Origin: Syntrophorhabdaceae bacterium
GTDB taxonomy: Bacteria; Desulfobacterota; Syntrophorhabdia; Syntrophorhabdales; Syntrophorhabdaceae
Assembly: GCA_036504895.1 (NCBI GenBank)
Contig: DASXUJ010000001.1
Coordinates: 1 to 64,000, forward strand
Direction: 5' to 3'
Length of the DNA: 64,000 bases
Both the position numbers and the translations under genes were made by a program. Of the stretch, positions 27,846 through 37,052 are shown in pieces. Each line of letters opens with the position of its first letter. The stretch's first letter is position 1. The notes below the pieces were generated by a model. That model saw nothing but the letters and a program-made list of their open reading frames with translations. It made no database searches and was not told the DNA's origin.

Positions 27846-28751
27846 CTAATGATGGTGGTGGTGCTCTTCCCCCGCTCCGGGTATCTGGCAAAAAAGGTCA
27901 TCGGTCGCGCATTCCGCGCACTCCATCTGGAGCACGGTATGCCTGATCCCGAGCTCTAAGAGACGCGTCTCGACCTGCCTGCGTATGGCGTCGGTCTCGC
28001 TTACTTTACGATCGCCGATGAGCACATGGGCGGAAAAAGCGGGAATGCCGTGGCCGATGGACCATACGTGAACGTCATGGACGCCCATGATGTTCTCCAT
28101 GCTGCAAAGCATCTTCGATATCTCGCCTGCATGGAGTCCCAGGGGGCTCAGCTCGAGAAAAACCCACAAAGTCTCCTTAATTACCCGTATGCCGCCCACG
28201 ATAATTATCACACCCACGACAGCGCTCACGATCGGGTCCGCGAGCCACCAGCCCGTGAAGCGGATTATGAGGGCGGCGATAATAACGCCCCCTGACGAGA
28301 GAGTGTCGCCGATTACGTGAAGCCACGCGGTTTTCATATTGAGGTCGGCATGACTTTTTCCGAGGATCCAGGCCATGATGAGGTTTCCCACGAGACCTGC
28401 CACCGCGACAATGAGCATAAGCTCCGAATTGATCTCGGGCGGAGAGAAAAGACGTCGGTAGGTTTCGAGGAAGATAAAGATGGAGATGGCCACGAGGCTG
28501 CATCCGTTTATGAAGGCGGCGAGAAGGCCAATCCTCTGGTAGCCGTAGGTGGCCCTGAAATCAGAGGGCAGCCTCATGATGAGTGCGGCGATGAGGCTTA
28601 AGGCGAGGGCAAAAATATCCGTAAACACGTGGCCCGCGTCGCTCAACAGGGCGAGGCTGTTGCTCACGAGACCGCCCACGACCTCTCCCCCGCATACGAT
28701 AAGGGTTACCACGATACTCCAGGTGAGACGTTTTTCCCGGCTGCCCTGCAT
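27846..28751 (-). CDS. Cation diffusion facilitator (CDF) metal exporter with His-rich tail
   Basis: 301 residues with six membrane segments (first near 10-30, last near 165-190). The metal sites SDAGHVFTD (segment 2) and HVIGDTLSS (segment 5) show the HxxxD pair of the Zn/Cd/Co CDF group (CzcD/ZitB-like). A cytoplasmic ferredoxin-like domain (about 205-280) follows, with CAECATDDLFC near its end. The last residues are GEEHHHHH, a His run that could bind Ni, Zn or Co. The gene starts 35 bp after the acsE stop on the same strand, so it may belong to the CODH/ACS operon. The transported metal is not determined. Confidence 0.9.
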   Translation of the reverse strand: MQGSREKRLTWSIVVTLIVCGGEVVGGLVSNSLALLSDAGHVFTDIFALALSLIAALIMRLPSDFRATYGYQRIGLLAAFINGCSLVAISIFIFLETYRRLFSPPEINSELMLIVAVAGLVGNLIMAWILGKSHADLNMKTAWLHVIGDTLSSGGVIIAALIIRFTGWWLADPIVSAVVGVIIIVGGIRVIKETLWVFLELSPLGLHAGEISKMLCSMENIMGVHDVHVWSIGHGIPAFSAHVLIGDRKVSETDAIRRQVETRLLELGIRHTVLQMECAECATDDLFCQIPGAGEEHHHHH

Positions 28752-28786
28752 AACCTTATCCTAAAGAAAGAATCATGGCAGCCCTC

Positions 28787-29665
28787 TCAATATTCAAGCC
28801 ATGAATCGGAATAAACCGTCTGGCCGAGAAGGATTCTCGCAGTCTTTACATATCCCTTTTCTTCATCCGAGACGGTTGCCGTGTCGATAGCCTCACCGTC
28901 CATAACCCTATATACGAGGGCCTCCAGGTCGGGCCTTTCCCCCCGCGCAATAGCCTGCAATTGTCCGTCGAAGGCGTTGACTATGGCGGCATGAAGGCCG
29001 TATCTGCGCAGCATCAGGAGGTAGGTCCGGTCGAGGATTCCCCTTAAGCGCATGGGCGCCCCGTGGGAGATGTTCGAAAGGCCCGCCATCGATCTGCACT
29101 GGGGAAAAAGTTCGGGCGCCATTATGATGAAGTCGGTGCAGCCCCCTACGCGGAGCTGCTGGGTATTGACGGGAAGGACGAGGGGGTCGAGCCATATGTC
29201 CTCTTCCGGTATCCCGTATTCAGCCGCCTTGGCAACGATCATGGCCGCGAGCAAGCCTCTTTCGTTTCCGTCCCTCGGAAGCCCCTCCGTGCCGATGGTC
29301 ATGCCGATAAAACGCGCGCCGTAGCGTTTCGCGAGGGGCATGAGGGCCTCCATCCTCTCGGGCCTCGCGGAGATCGAGTTGATGAGGGCCTTGCCCTTGC
29401 AGACACGAAGTCCGGCTTCTATGGCTTCCACACTCGTGGTGTCGAGGGACAGGGGCAGGTCCGTTACTTCCTGGACGTTTTTGACCACCCATTCCATGAG
29501 CCGCGGCCCCTCTTTCCTCAGGGGGCCGAGGTTGATATCGAGCATGTCCATCCCTGCCTCCGCCTCGGCGACGGCCCTTGCCCGTATGGGCGCGGGATCG
29601 AGGTCGGCGAGGGCCTTGCCGATCCTTGTGGACATGATATTCAGGTTTTCGCCGATGAGGATCAT
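28787..29665 (-). CDS. acsE: Methyltetrahydrofolate:corrinoid/iron-sulfur protein methyltransferase
   Basis: 292 residues, pterin-binding TIM barrel. It moves the methyl group from methyl-tetrahydrofolate to the cobalt of the corrinoid/iron-sulfur protein in the Wood-Ljungdahl pathway. The opening ILIGENLNIMSTRIGKAL, the DMLDINLGP and LSLDTTSVEAIEAGL segments and the NGxSxG-equivalent GLSNISHGAP loop match AcsE (MeTr) of acetogens and sulfate reducers. Length is normal (about 260-300). The start follows AAGGGAAGAG. It is the last pathway gene of the operon, nine bases after acsC. Confidence 0.92.
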   Translation of the reverse strand: MILIGENLNIMSTRIGKALADLDPAPIRARAVAEAEAGMDMLDINLGPLRKEGPRLMEWVVKNVQEVTDLPLSLDTTSVEAIEAGLRVCKGKALINSISARPERMEALMPLAKRYGARFIGMTIGTEGLPRDGNERGLLAAMIVAKAAEYGIPEEDIWLDPLVLPVNTQQLRVGGCTDFIIMAPELFPQCRSMAGLSNISHGAPMRLRGILDRTYLLMLRRYGLHAAIVNAFDGQLQAIARGERPDLEALVYRVMDGEAIDTATVSDEEKGYVKTARILLGQTVYSDSWLEY

Positions 29666-29674
29666 TCTCTTCCC

Positions 29675-31018
29675 TTATTCCCCCTTCCACAGCTTAAGGT
29701 AGGCGGGGATATGGGCGGCTTCCCTGGGCCCCACCAGGATTTCCCAGCCCGGAAGCTCTTCTTCGAGGTCGCCCAGGATCACGGCCGCGTAGCCGGGGAT
29801 GATCAATTTCCTGTGGTTCACTTTTTCGGCGACGCCACTTTTCTTGATAAAGCCTCCTATGAGGTCGCCCACGAACTTTCCCGCGGCCCAGGCCGTCATG
29901 ACGGAGAGCCCCTCCGTGTCCATGACCGCAAGCCAGGCGGGCACTCTGGAATTTTCTATCTCACCGCTTACGATGAAATAGGTGAGGGAGAAATTGCAGG
30001 TAAGGAGGATGGGGGACGATTCGTCCGGATTATTTATGGGATAGATGCCTTCCTGAGTGGTCATGGGGCGCTGGGGATCGGTATAGATGTTAAGCCGCTG
30101 AAGGAGGAGAGGGAAGATCGACTCACCCTGAAAATCGCCCATTACGATGAGGCCCGCATACTTCGCCACGAAAGAGGAGGCGATAAGGGTCTGCCTCATC
30201 AGGTCGTCCGCCATCTCGCATGGAAAGGTGATGGTGGGGAAGCCCAGGGGCTTCACCTTCGAGATGAGCGCCGCGCGACGTATCATGACCTGTTCTTCAA
30301 ATGCCTTCTTTACCGTACGGGTCGAAGTGTCGATCACGAGGTCCTTGAGTCCCATGGCAGTGAGCTTTTCCGTGAGTTCCATGACCTCATCGATACCATC
30401 CCCCTTTACCGCCAGCGGGCACCCTGTTTCTTTTGCCAAAGAGGCATAGGCATCGAGATTACCCTTCGTCGCCGCGTAAATGAGGGGCCTTTTCGCCTTT
30501 GAGCGGGCAAGGGCTTCCGCCATGATGGAAGGGTCTGAGGTCATAATAATCATACTATATGGTTCGGCACATGCCTTGTCCACCAGGCTTGAGAACCGCT
30601 CCCTGTTGCCTGTCTCCTTCAGCGCCAGGAGTTCGGGCCTGAGAATGGTGCCGACCCGCTCATACTGATAGAGGGAGAGGGAAGAGATGCGCCTCCCGAC
30701 CTCAACGTCGTCCATGGCGTCTGTAATGAGCACCCCAAGGCCAGGCTTATTGAAAAAGGTCTTTTCGTGGCGAAAGAGCACTGTCTCGCCGCCGACCTTC
30801 ACCTCATATTCACCCGTCCCGATACTCAGGGACCGTATGGGAGGAGCGCTCGCCTCTGAAAGCTGCTCCCTCGCCTCATCGCTGACCGTCGGGCATAAGC
30901 TCAGCTCACTTTTCCCCGCCGCAAGGGCCATGGCAAAGGCAAGGCAAGTAGGGAACTTGCACTGTCCGCAGTTCGTCTTAGGCAGAAGTTTGAAAATCTG
31001 TATACCGGTTAGCGCCAT
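29675..31018 (-). CDS. acsC: Corrinoid/iron-sulfur protein large subunit
   Basis: 447 residues. The N-terminal domain has the 4Fe-4S motif TNCGQCKFPTCLAFA plus a further Cys in LCP near 42, which reductively activates the cobalt. A TIM-barrel domain (about 95-320) and a C-terminal B12-binding domain follow. The protein carries the methyl group between AcsE and acetyl-CoA synthase. Length matches bacterial AcsC (about 445). AAGGAGAG precedes the start. A 26-bp run of GACTAAA-type repeats (31058-31083) lies in the 68-bp gap upstream. Confidence 0.94.
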   Translation of the reverse strand: MALTGIQIFKLLPKTNCGQCKFPTCLAFAMALAAGKSELSLCPTVSDEAREQLSEASAPPIRSLSIGTGEYEVKVGGETVLFRHEKTFFNKPGLGVLITDAMDDVEVGRRISSLSLYQYERVGTILRPELLALKETGNRERFSSLVDKACAEPYSMIIMTSDPSIMAEALARSKAKRPLIYAATKGNLDAYASLAKETGCPLAVKGDGIDEVMELTEKLTAMGLKDLVIDTSTRTVKKAFEEQVMIRRAALISKVKPLGFPTITFPCEMADDLMRQTLIASSFVAKYAGLIVMGDFQGESIFPLLLQRLNIYTDPQRPMTTQEGIYPINNPDESSPILLTCNFSLTYFIVSGEIENSRVPAWLAVMDTEGLSVMTAWAAGKFVGDLIGGFIKKSGVAEKVNHRKLIIPGYAAVILGDLEEELPGWEILVGPREAAHIPAYLKLWKGE

Positions 31019-31086
31019 CTTTCTCTCCTTCTTTTCGCCTGCTTCAAGAATCCTCTCGACTAACGACTAAAGACTAAAGACTGTTT

Positions 31087-33327
31087 TTAAAACAGATCTT
31101 CCATCCCCAAACAAGGATGTCCTTTCTCCGTGATATATTCAAGGACCTGCTCTTCCGTGGTGGCTACTGTTTCGTCGGCTATCATTTCGGGGAGGTTGGG
31201 GCAGCCGAGTTCTTCTCCCCGTTTCTTGATCCGCTCGTACATCTCGTCTTTGAGCCGCTTGGGCATCCAGGCGATTCTCAGGAGTCCGCCGTCGCCTTTC
31301 AGGAACTTTCTCTGGGCGATGTTGTATTTGCTGTGGCCCAGGAAACCGGGGGTCTGTGCCCCTCCGCCCACCGAGCCTGCGAGGCTCGTGAATTTCATGC
31401 CGCAGGGGGTCATGTCGGTGAAATCCCGGTCCACGGTCATGATAGCGTTGCACATGGGGAGTACGGCGGCGATGCATTCGCAGCAGCCGCAGGTGGTCAT
31501 GGGGTCGACCATAAGGCTGTAGAGGCTTACGCTCTGGACGTTCTGCCTCGATGCCTTCCGTATATAGTCGTTGCAGCCTTCGAACTGGCCGTAGCGCTCG
31601 TCCGTGCATTCCCCCTTCTTCACCGGCTGGTTCGGGCCGTCGGGGTTGATCTCGTTTGAGGCGCGGCAGTCGAGCCAGTTATAGGCCCCGCACAGCCCCG
31701 TTCTTTCCGGGCTCACGATGCAGACGTGGTTGGGGGCGAAACTTTGGCAGAGGATGCAGGAGTAGAAGGTATCCACGTCCTCGTCCGTCATGCCCTCGAT
31801 CCTCGCGTCCCTGTGCTCGTAAGAGGCCCGGGCGAGGCCGAGCACCTGCCTTACATCAGCCTCTTCCGTGTAGATCTTGATCTGCACCTTGTCGAAGATG
31901 GCGCCGAAATCCTGGTGGTATTTGGCGTGGATTATCTTTCCGATATGGGTAAGGGTGAAGCCCTTCTCTACCGCTGCCTTCGATATCCTTATCCACGCGA
32001 TGTCCCTCTGGCCGATGTGCATGATGCCCTGAGCCTGGTTGATGAGGTGGTGGTTCTGCCTCTCCAGGATGGGCTCGAAATCCTCCTGGAAGTTCCTGCC
32101 CGCCACTTCCGCGACCATGGCAAAATGGAGGCGCGTGCCCGGGGCGACGTCGGCGACGTCGGGTCCGATTACCTCGACCCGGCCGTCTTCGATCTCTTCC
32201 ATCCTCTTCGATGTGGTCCACTCAACGGCCACGGTCCTGCCGCCGCCCATTTCGAGAAAGATGTCCTCTCCCCGCACCCGCTCCCCTTCGAAGGCAGGGC
32301 CGTAGGAGACGGGGATCGGTACCTTGGCCACCTGGACCTTGAGCCCTCTCGTCTCGATGGCCTTCTGGACGATTTGATTATGGGGCACGTTGGAGACCAC
32401 GTGCTCGTAGGTACATATGCCTGTGGGCAGGACCTCCGGAATCGGGGTATCCGCGATAGTGGGGAAGCCCCAGTTGATCGCGCCCGCCGCATTCGCATAC
32501 CACTCGTCTGTCACATCCCCCAGGGCGAGGACAAAAGCGTAGGTCCGATCTTTGTTATAGATGAGGTTACGCCTGAAGTCGCCCGGTTTGATGCCGCCGA
32601 AGGCCATGGCTACCCGGCATGCGAAGCCTATGGCGAAGACCGCCTGAGAGATGTCGGGTCCGAAGGGCACGAGCCTTGTGGGCCAGCCTATCTGGACGCC
32701 TGCCTCGACGAGCTGCTCGGAGAACCTTTTCCCTCCGTTCTCTCCGCACATGAAGACATAGAGGTTCTTTTCCTGGAGCTCGAGGGCGATCTTCTGCGCC
32801 GTCTCAGAATCAGGCGCGGCCCCCACGATGGCGGCGAAGCCCGGAGCGGTGCCGTCCACGAACTCGACGCCCCGCTTCCTGAAGATCACGTCGTTCGCGG
32901 CCCCGAGCCAGAGCCCTGCTTTCGTGCCGTTCATCGACGCGCCATAGGCCGCGAGGTCCACATCTTCACTGTTGGCGAGGTAGGTGCAGGAATTGTCGAG
33001 GTACCTGATGGCCTCGATCATCTCTTCCGCGAAAAAAGTGGCCATGCCCGCGTCGAGGGCAGGGGCGAGGTACGGCAGGGCGACCTTTTCACGGACTGGC
33101 GGCGGAATCATCTTTGCGCAGAGGTCGAGGACCTTCCTCATCTCCCCCAGCTTCGAGATCGCGATGCCCGTGATTGCATAAATGATAGGCAGGTAATAGG
33201 CCGTATTGGGGAAGCCCACCTCCTGGTCCGGGCCGAACCGCTCTATTGCCTCTTTATACGATTCTTCCGCTCTACGAAAAATTTTATGGGCGCCTCTTAT
33301 GGCAGCCGATGCGATGATTTTCGACAT
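31087..33327 (-). CDS. acsB: Acetyl-CoA synthase (CODH/ACS alpha subunit)
   Basis: 746 residues, similar to bacterial ACS (about 730). It assembles acetyl-CoA from CO, the methyl group on the corrinoid protein, and CoA at the nickel-containing A-cluster. The cluster ligands are clear: C524, C527, C536 and C546 bind the 4Fe-4S cluster, and the C613-G614-C615 motif binds the distal nickel. The N-terminal tunnel domain that docks to CODH is present, as in acetogens and unlike the short archaeal CdhC. AAAGGAG precedes the start. It lies 27 bp after cooS in the operon. Confidence 0.96.
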   Translation of the reverse strand: MSKIIASAAIRGAHKIFRRAEESYKEAIERFGPDQEVGFPNTAYYLPIIYAITGIAISKLGEMRKVLDLCAKMIPPPVREKVALPYLAPALDAGMATFFAEEMIEAIRYLDNSCTYLANSEDVDLAAYGASMNGTKAGLWLGAANDVIFRKRGVEFVDGTAPGFAAIVGAAPDSETAQKIALELQEKNLYVFMCGENGGKRFSEQLVEAGVQIGWPTRLVPFGPDISQAVFAIGFACRVAMAFGGIKPGDFRRNLIYNKDRTYAFVLALGDVTDEWYANAAGAINWGFPTIADTPIPEVLPTGICTYEHVVSNVPHNQIVQKAIETRGLKVQVAKVPIPVSYGPAFEGERVRGEDIFLEMGGGRTVAVEWTTSKRMEEIEDGRVEVIGPDVADVAPGTRLHFAMVAEVAGRNFQEDFEPILERQNHHLINQAQGIMHIGQRDIAWIRISKAAVEKGFTLTHIGKIIHAKYHQDFGAIFDKVQIKIYTEEADVRQVLGLARASYEHRDARIEGMTDEDVDTFYSCILCQSFAPNHVCIVSPERTGLCGAYNWLDCRASNEINPDGPNQPVKKGECTDERYGQFEGCNDYIRKASRQNVQSVSLYSLMVDPMTTCGCCECIAAVLPMCNAIMTVDRDFTDMTPCGMKFTSLAGSVGGGAQTPGFLGHSKYNIAQRKFLKGDGGLLRIAWMPKRLKDEMYERIKKRGEELGCPNLPEMIADETVATTEEQVLEYITEKGHPCLGMEDLF

Positions 33328-33354
33328 TCAGTCACTCCTTTTGCTCTTCCCGCC

Positions 33355-35301
33355 TTAGGTGAGGTTCCGGCGCATGGCCATATCGAAGAGCACCCGCTCC
33401 CGGGCTTTTTCGAGTCCCAGGGCCTTTCTCTTCGTGTCTATATGGGCGATCATACGCTGCGCCGCCTTTACGGGGTCTGCCTCGAAAGCCCACGTGCCCT
33501 TGTAGATCTCCTCGTATTCCTCGAAGAGGTGTCGCGTCACCTTGTCACTTCCCAGAGTGGGCCAGGGAGAACCGAATACGGTGAAGATGCCCGATGCCAC
33601 GAAATACTGGCCGATGGCAAGGGCCTTCTCGCTCATCCACTCGGGGGCGGCGCCCGCAACGGGCAGGTCGGAGAGGTCGTCTCCCAGGCCGCCTTCCTTT
33701 ACCATGGCAGAGGCCGCGACCAGGATCCGTGAATTATCGACGCATGCCCCCATGTGGAGGACGGGAGGGATGCCCACCGCCTCGCAGACTTCGGCAAGTC
33801 CTTCCCCTGCAAAGGCCCTCGCCGCCTCCGGCGTGAGGAGCCCTGCCTTGCCGCATGCCATGGCCGCGCACCCTGTGGTGAGGACGAGGACGTCGTTTTT
33901 GATAAGCTCCTTTATCATGGCGATATGGGCGGAATCATGGACCGTGCGCACGTTGTTGCAGCCCACCACTCCGGCGACTCCCCGTATCCTGCCGTTCACG
34001 ATATTGTCGTTGAGGGGCCGGTAGCTCGCCCTGAAGAGGCCGCCCAGGAGGTAGTTTATCGTCTCGTGGCTGAAGCCGGCCACGATGTCTTCCTTGTGGT
34101 CCGGGATCTGGACGGGGCCGCGCCGATTGGGGAAATTCTCTATGGCGAGCCTGAGGATCTTTTTTGCCGTGTCGAGGCCCGTATCAGGGTGAAATTCCAT
34201 GTGGGTCGCCCCCTGAATTTTCGCCCTGTCGGAGGTGGAGACGAGCTTCGTGTGAAAACAGGCCGCCACATCCTGGAGGCCCTGCATCTGGCACTGGACG
34301 TCGACGGTCATGAGCTCGACCGCGCCCGTGACGAGGGCAAGCTCCTGCTGGAGGAAATTGCCCGCGCAGGGGATGCCGTGCCTCATGAGCACCTCGTTCG
34401 CGCTGCAGCACATGCCGGCGAGGTTGATGCCTTTCGCCCCTGCCTTCTCGGCGAGCTTCTTTATCTCAGGATCGCGGCTCGCCGTCACGAGAAGCTCGGG
34501 CAGGAGGGGCTCGTGGCCGTGGACCACGATATTCACTTCGTCTTCTTTTAAAACTCCGAGGTTGATCGTGCCCACTACCGGGACAGGGGTGCCGAACATG
34601 ATGTCCTGGAGGTCCGTCGAGATCATGGAGCCGCCCCAGCCGTCCGCGAGGGCGCACCGGGTGGCCTGCTCGAGGATGTGGACATAATCCTGGTCCACGC
34701 CCATGTGGGTCCTGTGCATGATCTCCACTACTTCCCGGTCTATACCCCGGGGGATCACGCCCTGTTTCTTCCATATCTCCTGCCTCTTTAAGGGGGCCTT
34801 ACGGATATAGGTCAGCTCGCCGTGCTGTTTCCCGAATTCTTCGAGCGCTTTTTGACCGAGCTCGATTGCGATATCGGTCACGCTCCTGTCTTCGATCTCA
34901 ATTCCGAAGTCGAGGGCCACCTCGAAGAGCTTTATCTCATCCTTTATGGTGAAGCCTTGGGCCTGCCCTTGGGCCGCCTTGAGAAAGGTCTCCGTCACTT
35001 CCCTTGCATGGTCCGAATGGGAGGCGCTTCCCGCCGCGATCTTCCGTGCGAAATTGCGGGCCACTACGGTTTCCACCGTCGCGCCGCACACGCCCATGCG
35101 GGCCTTCTCTTCGCCCTTCTTCGACCGGGGCATCCTGCATGGCCCCATGGCGCAGATCTTACAGCAGCTCTCCTCCACCCCGATGGGGCAGGGTTTTATT
35201 TGATCCGCCCGGGAAAAGACCGTGCTTACCTGCTCCTTCTCCGCCTTTTCGAGCATCTCCAAGGTTGCCTTATCGATACTTCTTATCAATTCATCTGCCA
35301 T
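33355..35301 (-). CDS. cooS: Carbon monoxide dehydrogenase catalytic subunit (CODH/ACS beta)
   Basis: 648 residues. It interconverts CO2 and CO at a Ni-Fe-S C-cluster and passes CO to ACS. N-terminal C38 and C46 fit the D-cluster, and C47, C50, C55 and C72 fit the B-cluster. The C-cluster ligand regions include HMGACVDNSRI, GCNNVRT and the CCSANE region. Clustering with acsB, acsC, acsD and acsE identifies it as the ACS-linked form (AcsA) rather than a respiratory CooS. No cooC or acsF nickel-insertion gene is adjacent. AAGGGGA precedes the start. Confidence 0.96.
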   Translation of the reverse strand: MADELIRSIDKATLEMLEKAEKEQVSTVFSRADQIKPCPIGVEESCCKICAMGPCRMPRSKKGEEKARMGVCGATVETVVARNFARKIAAGSASHSDHAREVTETFLKAAQGQAQGFTIKDEIKLFEVALDFGIEIEDRSVTDIAIELGQKALEEFGKQHGELTYIRKAPLKRQEIWKKQGVIPRGIDREVVEIMHRTHMGVDQDYVHILEQATRCALADGWGGSMISTDLQDIMFGTPVPVVGTINLGVLKEDEVNIVVHGHEPLLPELLVTASRDPEIKKLAEKAGAKGINLAGMCCSANEVLMRHGIPCAGNFLQQELALVTGAVELMTVDVQCQMQGLQDVAACFHTKLVSTSDRAKIQGATHMEFHPDTGLDTAKKILRLAIENFPNRRGPVQIPDHKEDIVAGFSHETINYLLGGLFRASYRPLNDNIVNGRIRGVAGVVGCNNVRTVHDSAHIAMIKELIKNDVLVLTTGCAAMACGKAGLLTPEAARAFAGEGLAEVCEAVGIPPVLHMGACVDNSRILVAASAMVKEGGLGDDLSDLPVAGAAPEWMSEKALAIGQYFVASGIFTVFGSPWPTLGSDKVTRHLFEEYEEIYKGTWAFEADPVKAAQRMIAHIDTKRKALGLEKARERVLFDMAMRRNLT

Positions 35302-35312
35302 AGAATTCCCCT

Positions 35313-36257
35313 TCAGCCCATCAAATCCCGGACCATCTCCTCGACCAAGGCGATGGCGTCGGGGTGCCTCATGACCACGATATCAGCGCCGGCGATAAGA
35401 AGGGAGAGGGCACTCACCCCTTCGAGCAGGACGGCCCTCTTTTTTTCGTCCCCGAGCTTCGGGTCGTCCTGCCTCCTAAGCCTTGCCTCCCTCGTCTTCC
35501 ATACCTCCTGGGCGAGATTGCAGACCACCGGGAACTGGAGTTTCACGTCTTCCTGGGTGAGGGCCGCCATCCTGTCCCGCTCCATCACGGAGTAGGTATA
35601 TTCGAGGCCATAGCCGAGACCACCGGTCGTGGGGTCGATAATGATCTTCTCGTCAGGGACCCCGAGATTTCCGAGAAGGATGTTAAGCTGCTTCGCGAGG
35701 TTCACATCTATGGGTGAAGAGGCGGCCACCACCTGGCCGTAGCCGATGGCCATAGCGCCCACCTGCTTGTAATTCTTCTCCGCCACGGGCCCTACGACCA
35801 CGTTTTTACCTTCACATAGCTCCGCCACTTTCCTCAGGAGGATGGCGTCTTTTTCCTCATTTGCCGTTCCCCATACGATAACCGGCACGTCCACCGCGTC
35901 AACGACCGCCTTCGCCGTCTTCGCCGCCTCTTCCGCGTCTTTATCCAGGCCGTTCGGGTCGGCGCTTTTGAGCATGAGGGCAATAATCCCGGCGCCGTAG
36001 ACATCGATTGATTTCCGCGCCCATGCCACGGGATCGGCGAGGACGTCGCTGAAGGGCGCTTTTGCCCATTCCGGCCAGTCTTCGGGGGCGTAATCCCACA
36101 CTTCGTGGGCAACTCTCGGCGGGTTGGGCATCTCTCCTTCGAAGAGATAGAAGGGGTAACATGTTTCTCCTCCTATTTTCACGGCCTTCGGGCCTGAGCC
36201 GATCACCACTTCCTTCATCCTGCCCGTATAATTTATCCTGGGGATCTGAAATGACAT
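35313..36257 (-). CDS. acsD: Corrinoid/iron-sulfur protein small subunit
   Basis: 314 residues, TIM-barrel partner of AcsC in the methyl-carrying corrinoid protein. Recognisable segments include VVIGSGPKAVKIGGET, SIDVYGAGIIALMLKSADPN and IIDPTTGGLGYGLEYTYSVM. Length is normal (about 310-325). GGAGGA lies close to the ATG. It precedes cooS by 11 bp and follows a small unknown protein gene by 16 bp, so all six genes likely share one transcript. Confidence 0.94.
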   Translation of the reverse strand: MSFQIPRINYTGRMKEVVIGSGPKAVKIGGETCYPFYLFEGEMPNPPRVAHEVWDYAPEDWPEWAKAPFSDVLADPVAWARKSIDVYGAGIIALMLKSADPNGLDKDAEEAAKTAKAVVDAVDVPVIVWGTANEEKDAILLRKVAELCEGKNVVVGPVAEKNYKQVGAMAIGYGQVVAASSPIDVNLAKQLNILLGNLGVPDEKIIIDPTTGGLGYGLEYTYSVMERDRMAALTQEDVKLQFPVVCNLAQEVWKTREARLRRQDDPKLGDEKKRAVLLEGVSALSLLIAGADIVVMRHPDAIALVEEMVRDLMG

Positions 36258-36273
36258 CGTGTTCCTCCTTCGC

Positions 36274-36489
36274 TTATGCTTCCTTTTTCCTCTTCTCGCT
36301 CCCGAATCCTTCAGCCCCGTACCAGTAACGCAGAGCGGTCCTCAGGTAATCGAGCGCCTTTTCACGGGTGTCGAGGCCGGACTTCCAATCATGGCCGCCT
36401 TCGGGCTTCCCCTCTTCGTACGTGGGTCCCAGCACCTTGATCGTCACGCCGTCAAAGCGCTCTTTTTCATCGTATGTATAATCGCTCAC
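36274..36489 (-). CDS. Small protein of unknown function at the head of the CODH/ACS operon
   Basis: 71 residues from a GTG start with GAGGAGGG three bases upstream. The sequence is acidic and aromatic: YTYDEKERFDGVTIKVLGPT at the start, then a GGHDWKSGLDTREKALDYLR helix and a Lys/Arg-rich tail. It has no signal peptide, membrane segment or cysteine, so it cannot bind an Fe-S cluster by itself. It lies 16 bp before acsD, on the same strand and with a strong ribosome binding site. I do not recognise the family. An accessory or regulatory role in CODH/ACS assembly is a guess from position. Confidence 0.65.
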   Translation of the reverse strand: MSDYTYDEKERFDGVTIKVLGPTYEEGKPEGGHDWKSGLDTREKALDYLRTALRYWYGAEGFGSEKRKKEA

Positions 36490-37052
36490 GAGCCCTCCTC
36501 ATGGATGGAACACTTGCTGCCACCGCGGAGATTGTCACAAAAAAGCCCCTTCCCTTTTTCCGGTGATCTTATCTTCGGGCACTGCTTTCCGAAGCGAGAA
36601 CCTCTCAAATTGCCCTCGAACAGACGAAAGATGGTGGCGGGGCGTGCTCCGACGTTGTCCGATTGCGCTATTATATCAATTTATTCCCAAGATGGGAAGA
36701 AACTTGGGACCCCGGGGAGTGTTGCCGAGGTCCCACGCGACACGTGGCCCACGCTGGACACACAGGGTTTCCCCTGCCCCTGCCTTCCCGGACAAATACG
36801 GCGGTGGGGGCCTAGACTTCAAATACCCCGTAATCATCGACCAGTGCGGGTGATTCCGCGACCACGGGCACAGGCAATCACCGGAATACCGCGGTACCGT
36901 TCTCAAGAAAAATGAAATTTAGACTTGAATTTGAAAGGGAATAAAAAGAAGATTTAGAGAAGCCGGCACGTACACGGCGACGGCACGCCTTAGATTTTTG
37001 GAAGGATCCCGTCATGGAGATTATACCGGGCATCAACAATGGGAGGCAGAAT
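36490..37052. other. Divergent intergenic region between the CODH/ACS operon and a secreted protein
   Basis: About 560 bp without a supportable gene. It must contain promoters for the CODH/ACS operon (minus) and the beta-helix protein (plus). I found no consensus sigma-54 site or clear sigma-70 pair. No cobalamin or other riboswitch fold was recognised. Confidence 0.5.

Noticed and set aside
29063-30502. 479-codon plus-strand frame
   Set aside because: Antisense to acsE and acsC; no recognisable domain and no ribosome binding site.
31726-33732. Long open frame of 668 codons on the plus strand
   Set aside because: It lies antisense to acsB and cooS, whose products are unmistakable, and arises from high GC codon use. 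No family resemblance.
36490-37052. Possible cobalamin riboswitch upstream of the CODH/ACS operon
   Set aside because: I looked for a conserved B12-box type sequence and saw none.
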